The position numbers were made by a program, and so were the translations under genes. The notes beneath the pieces are model-generated. The model searched no databases. It was not told the DNA's origin and saw nothing but the letters and a program-made list of their open reading frames with translations. This document shows, piece after piece, positions 28,190 through 40,341 of a DNA stretch of 64,000 nt. The stretch comes from Anadara kagoshimensis (taxonomy: Eukaryota; Mollusca; Bivalvia; Arcoida; Arcidae): contig CM037868.1 in the NCBI GenBank assembly GCA_021292105.1, positions 29,171,403 to 29,235,402 on the forward strand. Direction: 5' to 3'. Each line of letters starts with the position of its first letter. Positions within the stretch are counted from its first letter, which is position 1.

Positions 28190-28960
28190 TTCATATATGT
28201 CAACCATAAAATGGAGACACACTGACCAGGAAATACAGCTAGTTGACCGATGCTCGATTTCCCTGTCTCACTTTGGTCAAGACAGATCACACGAACAATC
28301 TCATGCATTAATTGGATTTCTCTGACTTTTAAATTTGATTCAATGAAAATATTAAGGCCATTCTGAATGAGACACGATCATTTACGGACACTAAATTCAT
28401 TTTGCAAGAAAACGTCAACAAAATTTGATGACATAATTTTCAGAAGGAACAAATGTTGGAATGAAAACTGAACATTTCATGCAATTATGTTTTAAAAATC
28501 ATGTTTTTATGTTGCAAGTGTGTGAGTAAAAGATTCTTACACCAGTGTTAAACAGATATCTTGAATGAGGATAAATAAAAATTCTGCCCTGAATGAGCTT
28601 CAGTACATTTTGTTACTTATTTGCAACATAAAAACACGATTTGTAAAAGAATATTTGCATCAAATGTTCCATTCTAGTGCCAACATACTTGTCTTTATAA
28701 AATGATGTGCGGGGTTTAAAAAGTTTTGTTGACATTTCACATAAAATAATAATAACATCATCAATATAGTGTGTGAAAGTGATGAATAGAATCTATCATG
28801 AGTATCCATGTAGGATAGGGAAATCTCACACGAGGGGTTGAATATTTCAGTCAGAGCCGAGGGTGAGATTTCCCTATCCTAAATAGATAAACTCATGATT
28901 GATTCTTTTTCTTCCATTTTGATGACAATTTTTGGCTTGCCGTATCAGTCACATCGACAT
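28190..28960. mobile_element. Fold-back repeat element, copy 1
   Basis: The block 28220-28440 ('gatttccctg', 'tctgactttttaa' type, 'gaatgagacacgatca', 'aacgtcaacaaaatttgatg') is shared with 44520-44830. Its right part forms a hairpin: arms 28791-28832 and 28860-28905 pair imperfectly through 'ggatagggaaatctcac' and 'gtgagatttccctatcc'. A further mirrored 'gatagaaatttcta'/'aaatctctatctcc' region lies at 29255-29320. No coding is seen. Confidence 0.65.
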
Positions 28961-31465
28961 CGACGCCATCTTTGTAAATCTAACTTTGTTATTTAACGTT
29001 TTACATAAAAATAAATATGACCATCGGACAGAATGTACCTGATTTTGGTTTATACAAAATGTATAAACTAGAAAACAAAGCCATTTATTCTAATCTCCCA
29101 AAATAAACATTTGAAACGCAGTAAAAATATCTAAATTTTGGAGACTCAGGTGTCATTTTCCCGCAAGACGACGTCATGTCTCCACGATATTACGTCATTT
29201 TAATTGTCCTTTGATTGTGACATCACTGAAAGCCGCAAGAGGAGGTGAAGATAAGCACGTGTAGGTGAAGATAGAAATTTCTACCATCGTTTATTCAAGC
29301 GGAAATCTCTATCTCCGATGTAGGAAGATGGAAGAATATGACATTGAAGCTGGGAAAAGTGATCCTACCCTAGGATGGGATATAGAAATCCCACATTTAA
29401 AAATCTACAGGAGGCAGCACTGAAAACTCTACCCATGGGTGAGAACATAGCCCTAACCCCCACCCCAAATTCTTACCAAATCCTTAAATATGTAGTGTTG
29501 ACTGTTCTTTACAGAGCCAGTACCGGTAGGTTTGAGGATTATTTTTACACTAGGAGTCACTATACTGATGATGGCATTTAATAATAACTGCATTATATAC
29601 AACACTGTGATTTACAGATTTAAAATGTAAATATAAACTACAGTACTAACAGATGCTCCATCAATCCTTAATCAAGTCATGTAAACTCATCAGGTAAATG
29701 TATTGGTAATATTTGAGTATTTATCCTACATAATCTACATCAGGTTCAACATTACAATACCTAACAGGCCCCTGTTTCACAATCATATCTTGACTTATAT
29801 TTCCTTACATATAAGCTAACCAATTTGATTTTATGACATCCAGAAATGGTGTTAATTTAAAGATCACAGCCAACTTTATTAGAACATTTATTTTTAGTTT
29901 CATCAAATATGTTTGTTGCTAAATTAAAAAGGATTGCCAAAATGTTGCTAATTTCAAGTTCAAGAAAATCTAAGTGATTTCAACAAAGCCAGCAAGGTGC
30001 CAAAAGTTGTCTGCTACTGGTTTGGATTTGGATTAAGTTTGTTGCAACTTCTAGTAATTTACATTTTCTGAGTATGTTTTTGTAATGCATATTACTCCAT
30101 GCTTGCTGCCTACCTCAGGACATTTGTCTTCTACTTTAAGAAAAGACTGCTTAATTAAGAAATGATTGTGAAACTATACGACCAGGCTCCAGTTTCACAA
30201 TCATTCCTTAACTAAGATTTTCTTTCACTTAAATCTGGCAAGTTTTGATGATCTTACATTGCATAACTAATAAAAAGTTTCAACAAAATTAGAAAAAAGA
30301 TGTAATAAGCTTAGGGTGGTCTTCAAAATGACACCTTACATTCATGAATATCTTGAAAATTTACAAAATTATTCAAATTTCAACATTGTCAGATTTAAGT
30401 TAAGGGAAATCTTACTAAACTGGGACCAAGTCTAGTAACATCACAAACAAAGCTGACATACGCAGTAATAAGTCTAGTGATATGCCAATAACCTTTCAAA
30501 GCCAAAAGATTTAGGTTTATTGTTAATTTATCTTTACAGCTGCTACTAATTACTAGCTGACTTAAGATTTCATAGCTCTAACTTGAACTGTTTACAGGCC
30601 TCAGATAAAACACTAAGCAACTAATCCAGAATGTGCTGAATGAGCCCAGTGACGATTTATTAACACTCTGCCCAGTGCCAATTAGATTATTTGTCAAACA
30701 TCCTCCTTGATTAAAATTAAATTACCAAAATAAATGCTAAAATAAAACTAAAGTAAAATAAAACTACATTGTTACCAATTTTTTCTAGTTATTTGGTACT
30801 GAATACACAACACTTGTTTACTTGACACAATGTTAAATAGTTTGAGAAAGTCCTGTTGTCTAGTATCTCCAATTAACTATTATACAATGCTGACATGATT
30901 TTGGTTTCTTAAGTCACCAATTTCTTTCAAAACATCAATAAAAGGATAAGTAATAACAGTTACTTTTCCTAGTAAAACATTTATTCTGATCGTATAATAT
31001 CTGTTTTGTGAGTAGACAAGAGAACCTTAATGCTGAGGATATTCAAATATTTCATGCATACAGAAGTTCAATAGTCAATTACATTAATAATGGAGAAGAT
31101 TAAAAATTCATATGTTTGCAAATTAATAAGTGCTTGTCCTAAAAATACTTCTAGCCTCAGTTTATATATAAATGTTTAAAATAGTAACAAAATTACAAAC
31201 CCATACCAAAAAGACAGAGTAAAGAAAAGGGTACAAGAAAAAGGAACAAAAATATGTCGGGGAAAGGTATGCCTTTTTAAACAAATTTTGGAACCATGGT
31301 TCACTTATATTCAAAATGACCATCATATTAATACCTACAATATTCTAATATACATCAGTGATAGCTACTGCACCTATCTGTGACAGAATTATATAAGGAA
31401 CATAGCACTTAACATGTTCAAAAATTGTAATAAAGTTTAATTTTAAAAGAAGTATTTTATAAAGG
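28961..31465. other. Intronic or intergenic sequence with short MITE-like mirrored segments
   Basis: At 29765-29815 and 30187-30230, 'cctgtttcacaatca' and 'ccagtttcacaatcattcct' segments recur, with an inverse 'ttaagaaatgattgtgaaac' at about 30153. These point to a decayed MITE pair. Otherwise unremarkable. Confidence 0.45.
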
Positions 31466-31466
31466 A

Positions 31467-32462
31467 TTTAAGTACTATATATCTATACTAGGAGATTTTT
31501 CCCGTATAGAGTACTATATATCTATACTAGGAGATTTTTCCCGTATAGAGTACTATATATCTATACCAGGAGATTTTCACATATAGAGTACTATATATCT
31601 ATACTAGGAGGTCATTGATATAGAGTACTATATATCTATACTAGGAGATTTTTCCATATAGAGTACTATATATCTATACCAGGAGATTTTTTCCATTATA
31701 GAGTACTATATATCTATACTAGGAGATTTTTCCATATATAGAGTACTATATATCTATATTAGGAGATTTTTCCATATAGAGTACTATATATCTATACTAG
31801 ATTTTTCCCATATAGAGTACTATATATCTATACTAGGAGATTTTTCCATATAGAGTACTATATATCTATACTAGGAGATTTTTCCCATATAGAGTACTAT
31901 AATCTATACTAGGAGATTTTTCCATATATAGAGTACTATATATCATACTAGGAGATTTTTCCCATATAGAGTACTATATATCTATACTAGGAGATTTTTC
32001 CATATATAGAGTACTATATAGCTATACTAGGAGATTTTTCCATATAGAGTACTATATATCTATACTAGGAGATTTTTCCCATATAGAGTACTATATATCT
32101 ATACTAGGAGATTTTTCCATATATAGAGTACTATATAGCTATACTAGGAGATTTTTCCCATATAGAGTACTATATATCTATACTAGGAGATTTTTCCATA
32201 TATAGAGTACTATATATCTATACTAGGAGATTTTTCCCATATAGAGTACCCATACAGAGTACTATATATCTATACTAGGAGATTTTCCATATATAGAGTA
32301 CTATATATCTATACTAGGAGATTTTTCCATATAGAGTACCCATATAGAGTACTATATATCTATACTAGGAGATTTTTCCATATATAGAGTACTATATAGC
32401 TATACTAGGAGATTTTTCCCATATAGAGTACTATATATCTATACTAGGAGATTTTTCCAATA
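31467..32462. repeat. 39-41-bp AT-rich palindromic minisatellite, about 24 copies
   Basis: The unit contains 'gagtactatatatctatact' plus 'aggagatttttcccatata'. The core GAGTACTATATATC holds overlapping palindromes (agtact, tatata). Spacer variants (ccatatata, cccatata, ccatata) alternate in blocks, indicating higher-order duplication. Confidence 0.95.
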
Positions 32463-32589
32463 CAGACTGTTTCATTCACGGCTAGTATAGCTAGCTACAC
32501 AGGAGGTGCTTACTATTCCAGAACACCTGACCTCACTTACCTGCTTGGAAGTCACATGTATAATTTAATTTGCCACTTTTCAAAGTTTA

Positions 32590-33360
32590 AACATTGCTTT
32601 TGGGATTGTGATTTAGACATAGTTCAGTATTTTTGTGTTTGACTTTTAGGATTGTGATCTAAACATAGTTCAGTATTTTTGTGTTTGACTTTTAGGATTG
32701 TGATTTAGACATAGTTCAGTATTTTTGTGTTTGACTTTTAGGATTGTGATCTAAACATAGTTCAGTATTTTTGTGTTTGACTTTTGGGATTGTGATTTAG
32801 ACATAGTTCAGTATTTTTGTGTTGGACTTTTGGGATTGTGATTTAGACATAGTTCAGTATTTTTGTGTTGGACTTTTGGGATTGTGATTTAGACATAGTT
32901 CAGTATTTTTGTGTTGGACTTTTGGGATTGTGATTTACACTTGGACTGGTATGTTAATTTTGGAAATGTAGTTTGGACTTGGACTGTCATGTTTGTGTTT
33001 GACTTTTGTGATAGTAACTTGGACATGGACCATTATGTTTGTGTTTGACTTTAACATGGACTAGTATATTTGTTATTTGTGTTTTATTTTTGGAATTGTG
33101 ATTTGGACATGGACTGGTATGTTTGACTTTTGGGATTCAGAATTTCTGTTTTGCACTTGGGCTGGTATATTTGTTTTTGACTTTTGTGATTGTGATTTGG
33201 ACATGGACTGGTGTGTTTGTTTTTGACTTTTGTGATTGTGATTTTGACATGGACTGGTATATTTGTAATTTTTTGTGTTTTATTTTTGGTATTGTGATTT
33301 GGACATGGACTGGTATGTTTGACATTCGGGATTCTCATTTGCACTTGGACTGGTATATTA
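32590..33360. repeat. About 45-bp minisatellite, diverged left block
   Basis: Units read 'ggattgtgatttagacatag' and 'ttcagtatttttgtgtttgac'. They then drift toward the 'ggacatggactggtatattt' type of the main array. They are more divergent than the block at 33830-36515. Confidence 0.92.
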
Positions 33361-33828
33361 AACCCCCCCCCCCTGATGGATGAGACATGAGCCGATGTGT
33401 CGCATACCAAATTCATGTGCATCGGTCAAAGGTCAAGGTCAAAAGGTTAAATCTTAGTTTTTCCATCACAATATGATGTCTGCTCCATATTTTCCATATC
33501 TACAGATGCATTTTCATCAAACTTGGCACAAATGACAACATGAGACGATGTGTCACACACCAAATTTATGTGCATAGGTCTAAGGTCAAGTTCGGGAGGG
33601 CAAATCTTAAGTTTTCCTTTACAATAATGTTTCTGCTAAATCTTACTTTTAATCTTAAGTCTTTTTTTTTACTCTATTAGTTAATTGTTAAAATTTGTTA
33701 AATGTTACAAAGATGGCTTGTATTTATTGAATTTGTTTGTCACAAAATCCAGATGGCGGGTCTGCTGATGGTGGGTCTGCTGATGGTGGGTCTGCGGGGG
33801 TATTAGTATCCTTTACAGACAGCACTAG
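33361..33828. other. Non-array spacer inside the 45-bp satellite
   Basis: It begins with a poly-C run and holds two copies of 'gtgtcgcataccaaattcatgtgcat' type sequence (about 33396 and 33549), each followed by 'aggtcaa' and 'aaatcttaagttttcc'. This typical molluscan dispersed repeat fragment has split the array. Confidence 0.6.
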
Positions 33829-33829
33829 T

Positions 33830-36515
33830 TGTGTTTGACTTTTGTGATATGATTTGGACATGGACTGGTATATTTGTTTTTGACTTTTGGGATGTGATTT
33901 GGACATGGACTGGTGTATTTGTTTTTGACTTTTGTGATTGTGATTTGGACATGGACTGGTATATTTGTTTTGACTTTGTGATTGTGATTTGGACATGGAC
34001 TGGTATATTTGTTTTTGACTTTTGGATTGTGATTTGGACATGGACTGGTATGTTTGTTTTTGACTTTTGTGATTGTGATTTGGACATGGACTGGTATATT
34101 TGTGTTTGACTTTGTGATTGTGATTTGGACATGGACTGGTATATTTGTTTTTGACTTTTGGATTGTGATTTGGACATGGACTGGTATATTTGTTTTTGAC
34201 TTTTGGGATGTGATTTGGACATGGACTGGTGTGTTTGTTTTGACTTTTGTGATTGTGATTTGGACATGGACTGGTATATTTGTTTTGACTTTGGATTGTG
34301 ATTTGGACATGGACTGGTTGTTTTTGACTTTTGTGATTGTGATTTGGACATGGACTGGTATATTTGTTTTGACTTTGGATGTGATTTGGACATGGTCTGG
34401 TGTATTTGTGTTTGACTTTTGTGATTGTGATTTGGACATGGACTGGTATATTTGTTTTTGACTTTTGGATTGTGATTTGGACATGGACTGGTGTGTTTGT
34501 TTGACTTTTGTGATTGTGATTTGGACATGGACTGGTATATTTGTTTGACTTTTGTGATTGTGATTTGGACATCTGGTATATTTGTTTTTGACTTTTTGGA
34601 TTGTGATTTGGACATGGACTGGTATATTTGTTTTTGACTTTTGGATTGTGATTTGGACTTGGACTGGTATTTGTTTGACTTTTGTGATTGTGATTTGGAC
34701 ATGGACTGGTATATTTGTTTTTGACTTTTGTGATTGTGATTTGGACATGGACTGGTATATTTGTTTTTGACTTTTGGATTGTGATTTGGACATAGGACTG
34801 GTATATTTGTTTTTGACTTTTGGATTGTGATTTGGACTTGGACTGGTGTGTTTGTTTTGACTTTTGTGATTGTGATTTGGATGGACTGGTATATTTGTTT
34901 TTGACTTTTGTGATTGTGATTTGGACATGGACTGGTATATTTGTTTGACTTTTGTGATTGTGATTTGGACATAGGCTGGTATATTTGTTTTGACTTTTGT
35001 GATTGTGATTTGGACATGGACTGGTATATTTGTTTGACTTTTGTGATTGTGATTTGGACATGGACTGGTATATTTGTGTTTGACTTTTGGATTGTGATTT
35101 GGACATGGACTGGTATATTTGTTTTTGACTTTTGTGATTGTGATTTGGACATGGCTGGTATATTTGTTTGACTTTTGTGATTGTGATTTGGACATAGGCT
35201 GGTATATTTGTGTTTGACTTTTTGTGATTGTGATTTGGACATGGACTGGTATATTTGTGTTGACTTTTGTGATTGTGATTTGGACATGGACTGGTATATT
35301 TGTGTTGACTTTTGTGATTGTGATTTGGACATGGACTGGTATATTTGTGTTGACTTTTTGATTGTGATTTGGACATGGACCGGTATATTTGTGTTGACTT
35401 TTGTGATTGTGATTTGGACATGGACCGGTATATTTGTTTGACTTTTTGTGATTGTGATTTGGACATACGGTATATTGTTTTTGACTTTTGGATTGTGATT
35501 TGGACATGGCTGGTATATTTGTGTTGACTTTTGGGATTGTGATTTGGACATGGACGGTATATTTGTGTTTGACTTTTGGGATTGTGATTTGGACATGGAC
35601 TGGTATATTTGTTTTGACTTTTGTGATTGTGATTTGGACATGGACTGGTATATTTGTTTTTGACTTTTTGGATTGTGATTTGGACATAGGCTGGTATATT
35701 TGTTTTGACTTTTGGATTGTGATTTGGACATGGCTGGTATATTTGTGTTTGACTTTTGGATTGTGATTTGGACATGGACTGGTATATTTGTGTTGACTTT
35801 TGTGATTGTGATTTGGACATGGCTGGTATATTTGTTTGACTTTTGTGATTGTGATTTGGACATGGACTGGTATATTTGTTTTTGACTTTTGTGATTGTGA
35901 TTTGGACTTGGACTGGTATTTTGTTTTTGACTTTTGGATTGTGATTTGGACATGGCTGGTTGTTTTTTGACTTTTTGGATTGTGATTTGACATAGGCTGG
36001 TATATTTGTTTTTGACTTTGGATTGTGATTTGAACATGGACTGGTATATTTGTTTTTGACTTTGTGATTGTGATTTGGACATGGACTGGTATATTTGTTT
36101 TTGACTTTGTGATTGTGATTTGGACATGGACTGGTGTGTTTGTTTTTGACTTTTGTGATTGTGATTTGGACATAGGCTGGTATATTTGTTTTTGACTTTT
36201 TGGATTGTGATTTGGACATGGACTGGTATATTTGTTTTTGACTTTTTGGATTGTGATTTGGACTTGGACTGGTGTGTTTGTGTTTGACTTTTGTGATTGT
36301 GATTTGGACATAGGCTGGTATATTTGTTTTTGACTTTTTGGATTGTGATTTGGACATGGACTGGTATATTTGTTTTGACTTTTTGGATTGTGATTTGGAC
36401 TTGGACTGGTGTGTTTGTTTTTGACTTTGTGATTGTGATTTGGACATGGGCTGGTATATTTGTTTCCAACTTTTGTGATTTAGATTCCAACATGGACTGG
36501 TATGTTTGTGTTTGA
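33830..36515. repeat. About 45-bp minisatellite, main block (about 60 copies)
   Basis: The unit is 'gattgtgatttggacatgga' plus 'ctggtatatttgtttttgactttt', with frequent one-base and two-base length variants. No minus-strand frame meets stops for long stretches, so three overlapping frames of over 800 codons exist. They encode the same lysine/serine/glutamine repeat in shifting register. That pattern is a low-complexity artefact of an array without TTA, CTA or TCA on the plus strand. Confidence 0.96.
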
Positions 36516-36775
36516 CTTAAATCTTCAGGATGGTAACTGTACTGGGTGATTTATTATTAAATTATTTTTGTCGTTATGTAATATATATATTTGTTAACAG
36601 AAAATATTAATATTGTATTACTTTAATGAATTATGAAACAATACATATGTTTATAAAATAGTGCATTATTGATTGTGAGTTGAAGCAGAGATCCCGGATA
36701 TGATATATCTAAAACTTTCTCACCATAATTTATTCAAAATGCTTTCAAATTTAAAATAAAATATAAAAAGTTTAC

Positions 36776-36845
36776 CACGTTTCCCACGTTTTCCATCGTA
36801 CAGTAAATTTTCTTCCTCTATATCAAAATCAGAATCTGTCATCAT
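36776..36845 (-). CDS. Candidate 5' coding exon of the aminopeptidase (acidic-then-basic cytosolic tail)
   Basis: An ATGATG at 36845 opens a 23-codon frame, MMTDSDFDIEEENLLY followed by a Lys/Arg/Gly-rich end. It closes in phase 1 on CGTG|gtaaac. That phase matches the exon beginning at 22607, and the join reads [11 protein letters not shown], a sensible cytosolic tail before the membrane helix. A second reading uses the in-exon acceptor gatgacag (exon from 36835), which would accept the phase-1 exon at 38396-38331. The link across 14 kb is inference. Confidence 0.5.
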
Positions 36846-37545
36846 TGTTAAAACAGTAGTATTATATATATATATATATACCAGTATATAGTATGTAGGT
36901 ATAGTTGTAATGTGTACTGTGTATTACTGTGTAATGTAGGATGCAGGTATAAAGTTGTACTGTATTTAATAGTGTATATTATTCATATCTACAGATCATA
37001 AATTGCTGCCAGTAACAAAGGCCGGGTAACAGCTGTCCTTTGTAGAATATAACCATACAACAGTATAAAGTGACATCCCCCAAAAAACATTAAAATTAAT
37101 ACAATGTACATTGATTCTAGCAAAATAATATTTAATGTTTTAAGTTTACAGATGGTTTGTTCACAGATCTGAGGTAAAACTTATATATGTAATATTTTTA
37201 AATTATGAAGATAAAATTATCCACAATTGCTTTAACATTTGTGTATTTAAATTTAAAGTTAAATTTTTTTTTTTTAAAGAGCTATAATAGGTTTCAGTTT
37301 AAAACTTTTAAGATATATAATTTTAGTATTTACACGAGGTGTACAATAGGGAAAGGATATTACACCGGTATGAGTGATAGGTAAGGGTGGACCCCAGTTT
37401 GCAGGGGGTATAAAAATTTCATCCACATGCCATGCCTATAGCAAGTATACCAGTTGTCAACACAGCATCCCACACCACTAGGAAGGAACCTTATACCTTG
37501 AAACTTAATTTATTGGAGTATAATTAACTGAGAACAAAGAAAGCA
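36846..37545. other. Sequence upstream of the candidate exon, with (TA)n
   Basis: A (TA)n run lies at about 36863-36880. Otherwise AT-rich with no recognised feature. Confidence 0.5.
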
Positions 37546-37547
37546 AC

Positions 37548-38283
37548 AGTGTCCAATCTAGGATTTTTCAATAGAAGTTATTTTCAAGAACTTTATTCTA
37601 GAACTCCATAACATCAATATTTTTGCATTCACAAGATAAATATGGCTCACTAAGACCTTGACAATGGGGTACACATGTTAAATAAAGGTTTATAATCTAA
37701 CCCTTTCCCACTAAAATGATGAAACAGACACAGGAAGATGAAATTATTATTTCTTTGTGTATTAGTAATAATTTGTGCTGGAATTCAGTATTATCAAAGG
37801 CGTGTGCATAGAAAGTGTATGTGGGTTCGGCCATAGATAAACAGAAGGGATAACCAAGGAGCATACCATGCACTTTTAAAAGAACTGTCAAATGAAACCC
37901 AAAAAGTTTCAAAACATTTCTCAGAATGGACATGACGGCATTTAATGAGTTGATTATTTTTTGTTAATTTCTCTGCTTCATCCATGATATTTAGATATTT
38001 ATTTATGTTATGGGAAGCTTGAACCTTTTTGTCCGTTTTCTGATTGGTCAGTGCAAGGTCAGGGTTTAAGTTCTATAAGCCTTGATTTACAAATAGAACA
38101 TGTTCTATTTCTCAATATGTTTTATAACCTCCTGGTGTTGTATGTATCGCAGTGTCCACACTGTGTATTTTGATTTATAAATCATGAATCATGAATCAAG
38201 ATACACCGTGTGATTTGGCCTTAAGAACTTAATGGGGTCATTTGGCAAAATAATTGATCAATCCTTCTAGAATGAACACTGAA
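37548..38283. mobile_element. MITE-like element with 'tctagaatgaacact' terminus
   Basis: The left part (acagtgtccaatctaggatttttcaa, then 'catcaatatttttgcattcac') and the right end 'ccttctagaatgaacactga' match the ends of the 53867-54178 element, though the left TIR here is eroded. It lies next to the candidate exon 38331-38396. Confidence 0.55.
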
Positions 38284-38330
38284 GTAATAAAGCAAGATAA
38301 ACAAAATGAATATATAAACAATATACTGAC

Positions 38331-38396
38331 CATCTAGGATGTTTTGATTTTCAAATAATATACGGTCCCCTCGGTATCGTAACCCATCCTGTTGTG
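38331..38396 (-). CDS. Candidate small upstream exon (66 bp, phase 1-1)
   Basis: A good acceptor (taatgttttcag, ending at 38397) and a GATG|gtcagt donor bound a 66-bp open stretch reading QQDGLRYRGDRILFENQN and then ILD. It enters and leaves in phase 1. It could therefore splice to 36835 (giving ILDDSDFDIEEE) or directly to 22607 without breaking frame. No homology is recognised. It may belong to the cytosolic tail of the aminopeptidase, or be chance. Confidence 0.35.
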
Positions 38397-38544
38397 CTGA
38401 AAACATTACAGTGATGTAGACAATAGATTTAGGATTTAATATTTAATATTTCAAATTAATCAACAATCATAACAAATCATCTTAAATTCAGTCCATCATA
38501 TAGAACAGTTAATATTATTACATAATGTAAAAACAATCAACTGA

Positions 38545-38755
38545 ATGGCTAGCTAGTTGACAAATGAGTTTTACCATAATAAAGAGGTTTATGGGCCTTA
38601 TTGCTCACCTGAATGGCTAGCTAGTTGACAAATGAGTTTTACCATAATAAAGAGGTTTATGGGCCTTATTGCTCACCAGAATGGCTAGCTAGTTGACACA
38701 TGTGTTTTACTGTATGAAAGAGTCCTATGGGCCTTATCGCTCACCTGAACAACTA
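38545..38755. repeat. About 68-bp tandem repeat, three units
   Basis: Units of 'gaatggctagctagttgaca', 'aatgagttttaccataataa' and 'gggccttattgctcacc' occur. The third is diverged (gggccttatcgctcacctg). Confidence 0.9.
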
Positions 38756-38759
38756 TTTT

Positions 38760-39570
38760 GAAGAATTAGACTTTGTTTGAGTTGAGTTTTAATTGAGTTT
38801 TTATTAATTAAAATGTGCTCTTTTGTGATTTCATTGTCCAATATTATAGACTTTCAATAACTTCTACTAAGACTGCTATATCTGTAAGGTGTGACTATTA
38901 TACATTGGCCAGGTCAAGATTTGTGCAAATTAAAATGTACAAAGTAAAAACTTGGAATACTGGCATATTAAGTTTAACATTTTAACATCAACAAGAAAAG
39001 TGAGGCAGGATCCTCCTGATGTTAACAAATAAATATAATAAAATCTGGCAATTATATTTTTTAAAAAGATGGTTTCTGCTATTTCTCCCTTTGTGGGGCC
39101 CAAGTGGACATAATCCCTTCATTTGTGCAAATATGAATACCCTTCAACTCAAAATGATTATTACCAATTATGACATCATCAAATTTTGTCCAGTAGTTTT
39201 TGAAGAAAGATTAAAATGTAAAAGTTTATGCATGGTGGACAGCACATGATTCACCATGGACATAGAGTGATTGTAATAGCTCATCCAAGCCTTTGACTGA
39301 GATGAGCTTAGACTCATAAACCAATTAGTCCATCAAACTTTCAAAACCAAATCAACCAATCCATCCAACAACCAATCTATCATTTAACAGTCAAGTTTTT
39401 TAAAGCTAAACACCAATTTAATGCCTTGAGTTATGTCCCTTTAGAAGATTAGCAGTTAACAGTAGGAAGACAACGAAATAGTTATGTCCCTCGATACAGC
39501 CATATGTGACATTAATATCCTAACAACTTGCAGCCTATAACATGTATAAGCTCATCATAAATTATTTACT
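38760..39570. other. Sequence before the 48-bp array, with dispersed-repeat fragments
   Basis: The block 39424-39550 ('gttatgtccctttagaagat', 'gccatatgtgacatt', 'agctcatcat') recurs at 40505-40785 on the far side of the array. At 39060-39215 a 'ttgtgcaaatatgaatacc'-type region resembles molluscan retroelement tails. Confidence 0.5.
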
Positions 39571-39573
39571 GCT

Positions 39574-40341
39574 TTCAGCCAACCAAACATAAGATATATT
39601 ACAAACAGTTAGTGTTACTAATTCAGCCAACCAAACATAAGATATATTACAAACAGTTAGTGTTACTAATTCAGTCAACCAAACATAAGATATATTACAA
39701 ACAGTTAGTGTTACTAATTCAGCCAACCAAACATAAGATATATTACAAACAGTTAGTGTTACTAATTCAGCCAACCAAACATAAGATATATTACAAACAG
39801 TTAGTGTTACTAATTCAGCCAACCAAACATAAGATATATTACAAACAGTTAGTGTTACTAATTCAGCCAACCAAACATAAGATATATTACAAACAGTTAG
39901 TGTTACTAATTCAGCCAACCAAACATAAGATATATTACAAACAGTTAGTGTTACTAATTCAGCCAACCAAACATAAGATATATTACAAACAGTTAGTGTT
40001 ACTAATTCAGCCAACCAAACATAAGATATATTACAAACAGCTAGTGTTACTAATTCAGCCAACCAAACATAGATATATTACAAACAGTTAGTGTTACTAA
40101 TTCAGCCAACCAAACATAAGATATATTACAAACAGTTAGTGTTACTAATTCAGCCAACCAAACATAAGATATATTACAAACAGTTAGTGTTACTAATTCA
40201 GCCAACCAAACATAAGATATATTACAAACAGTTAGTGTTACTAATTCAGCCAACCAAACATAAGATATATTACAAACAGTTAGTGTTACTAATTCAGCCA
40301 ACCAAACATAAGATATATTACAAACAGTTAGTGTTACTAAT
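39574..40341. repeat. 48-bp x 16 minisatellite, nearly identical copies
   Basis: The unit is 'ttcagccaaccaaacataag' plus 'atatattacaaacagttagt' plus 'gttactaa'. Only a few single-base changes and one one-base deletion (near 40070) are seen among 16 units, so expansion is recent. Because 48 is divisible by three, frames stay open on both strands. I do not call a gene. Confidence 0.97.

Noticed and set aside
33724-36493. Three overlapping minus-strand open frames of 828-907 codons
   Set aside because: They run through one 45-bp satellite in three registers and encode the same repeat. There is no domain and no sensible start context.
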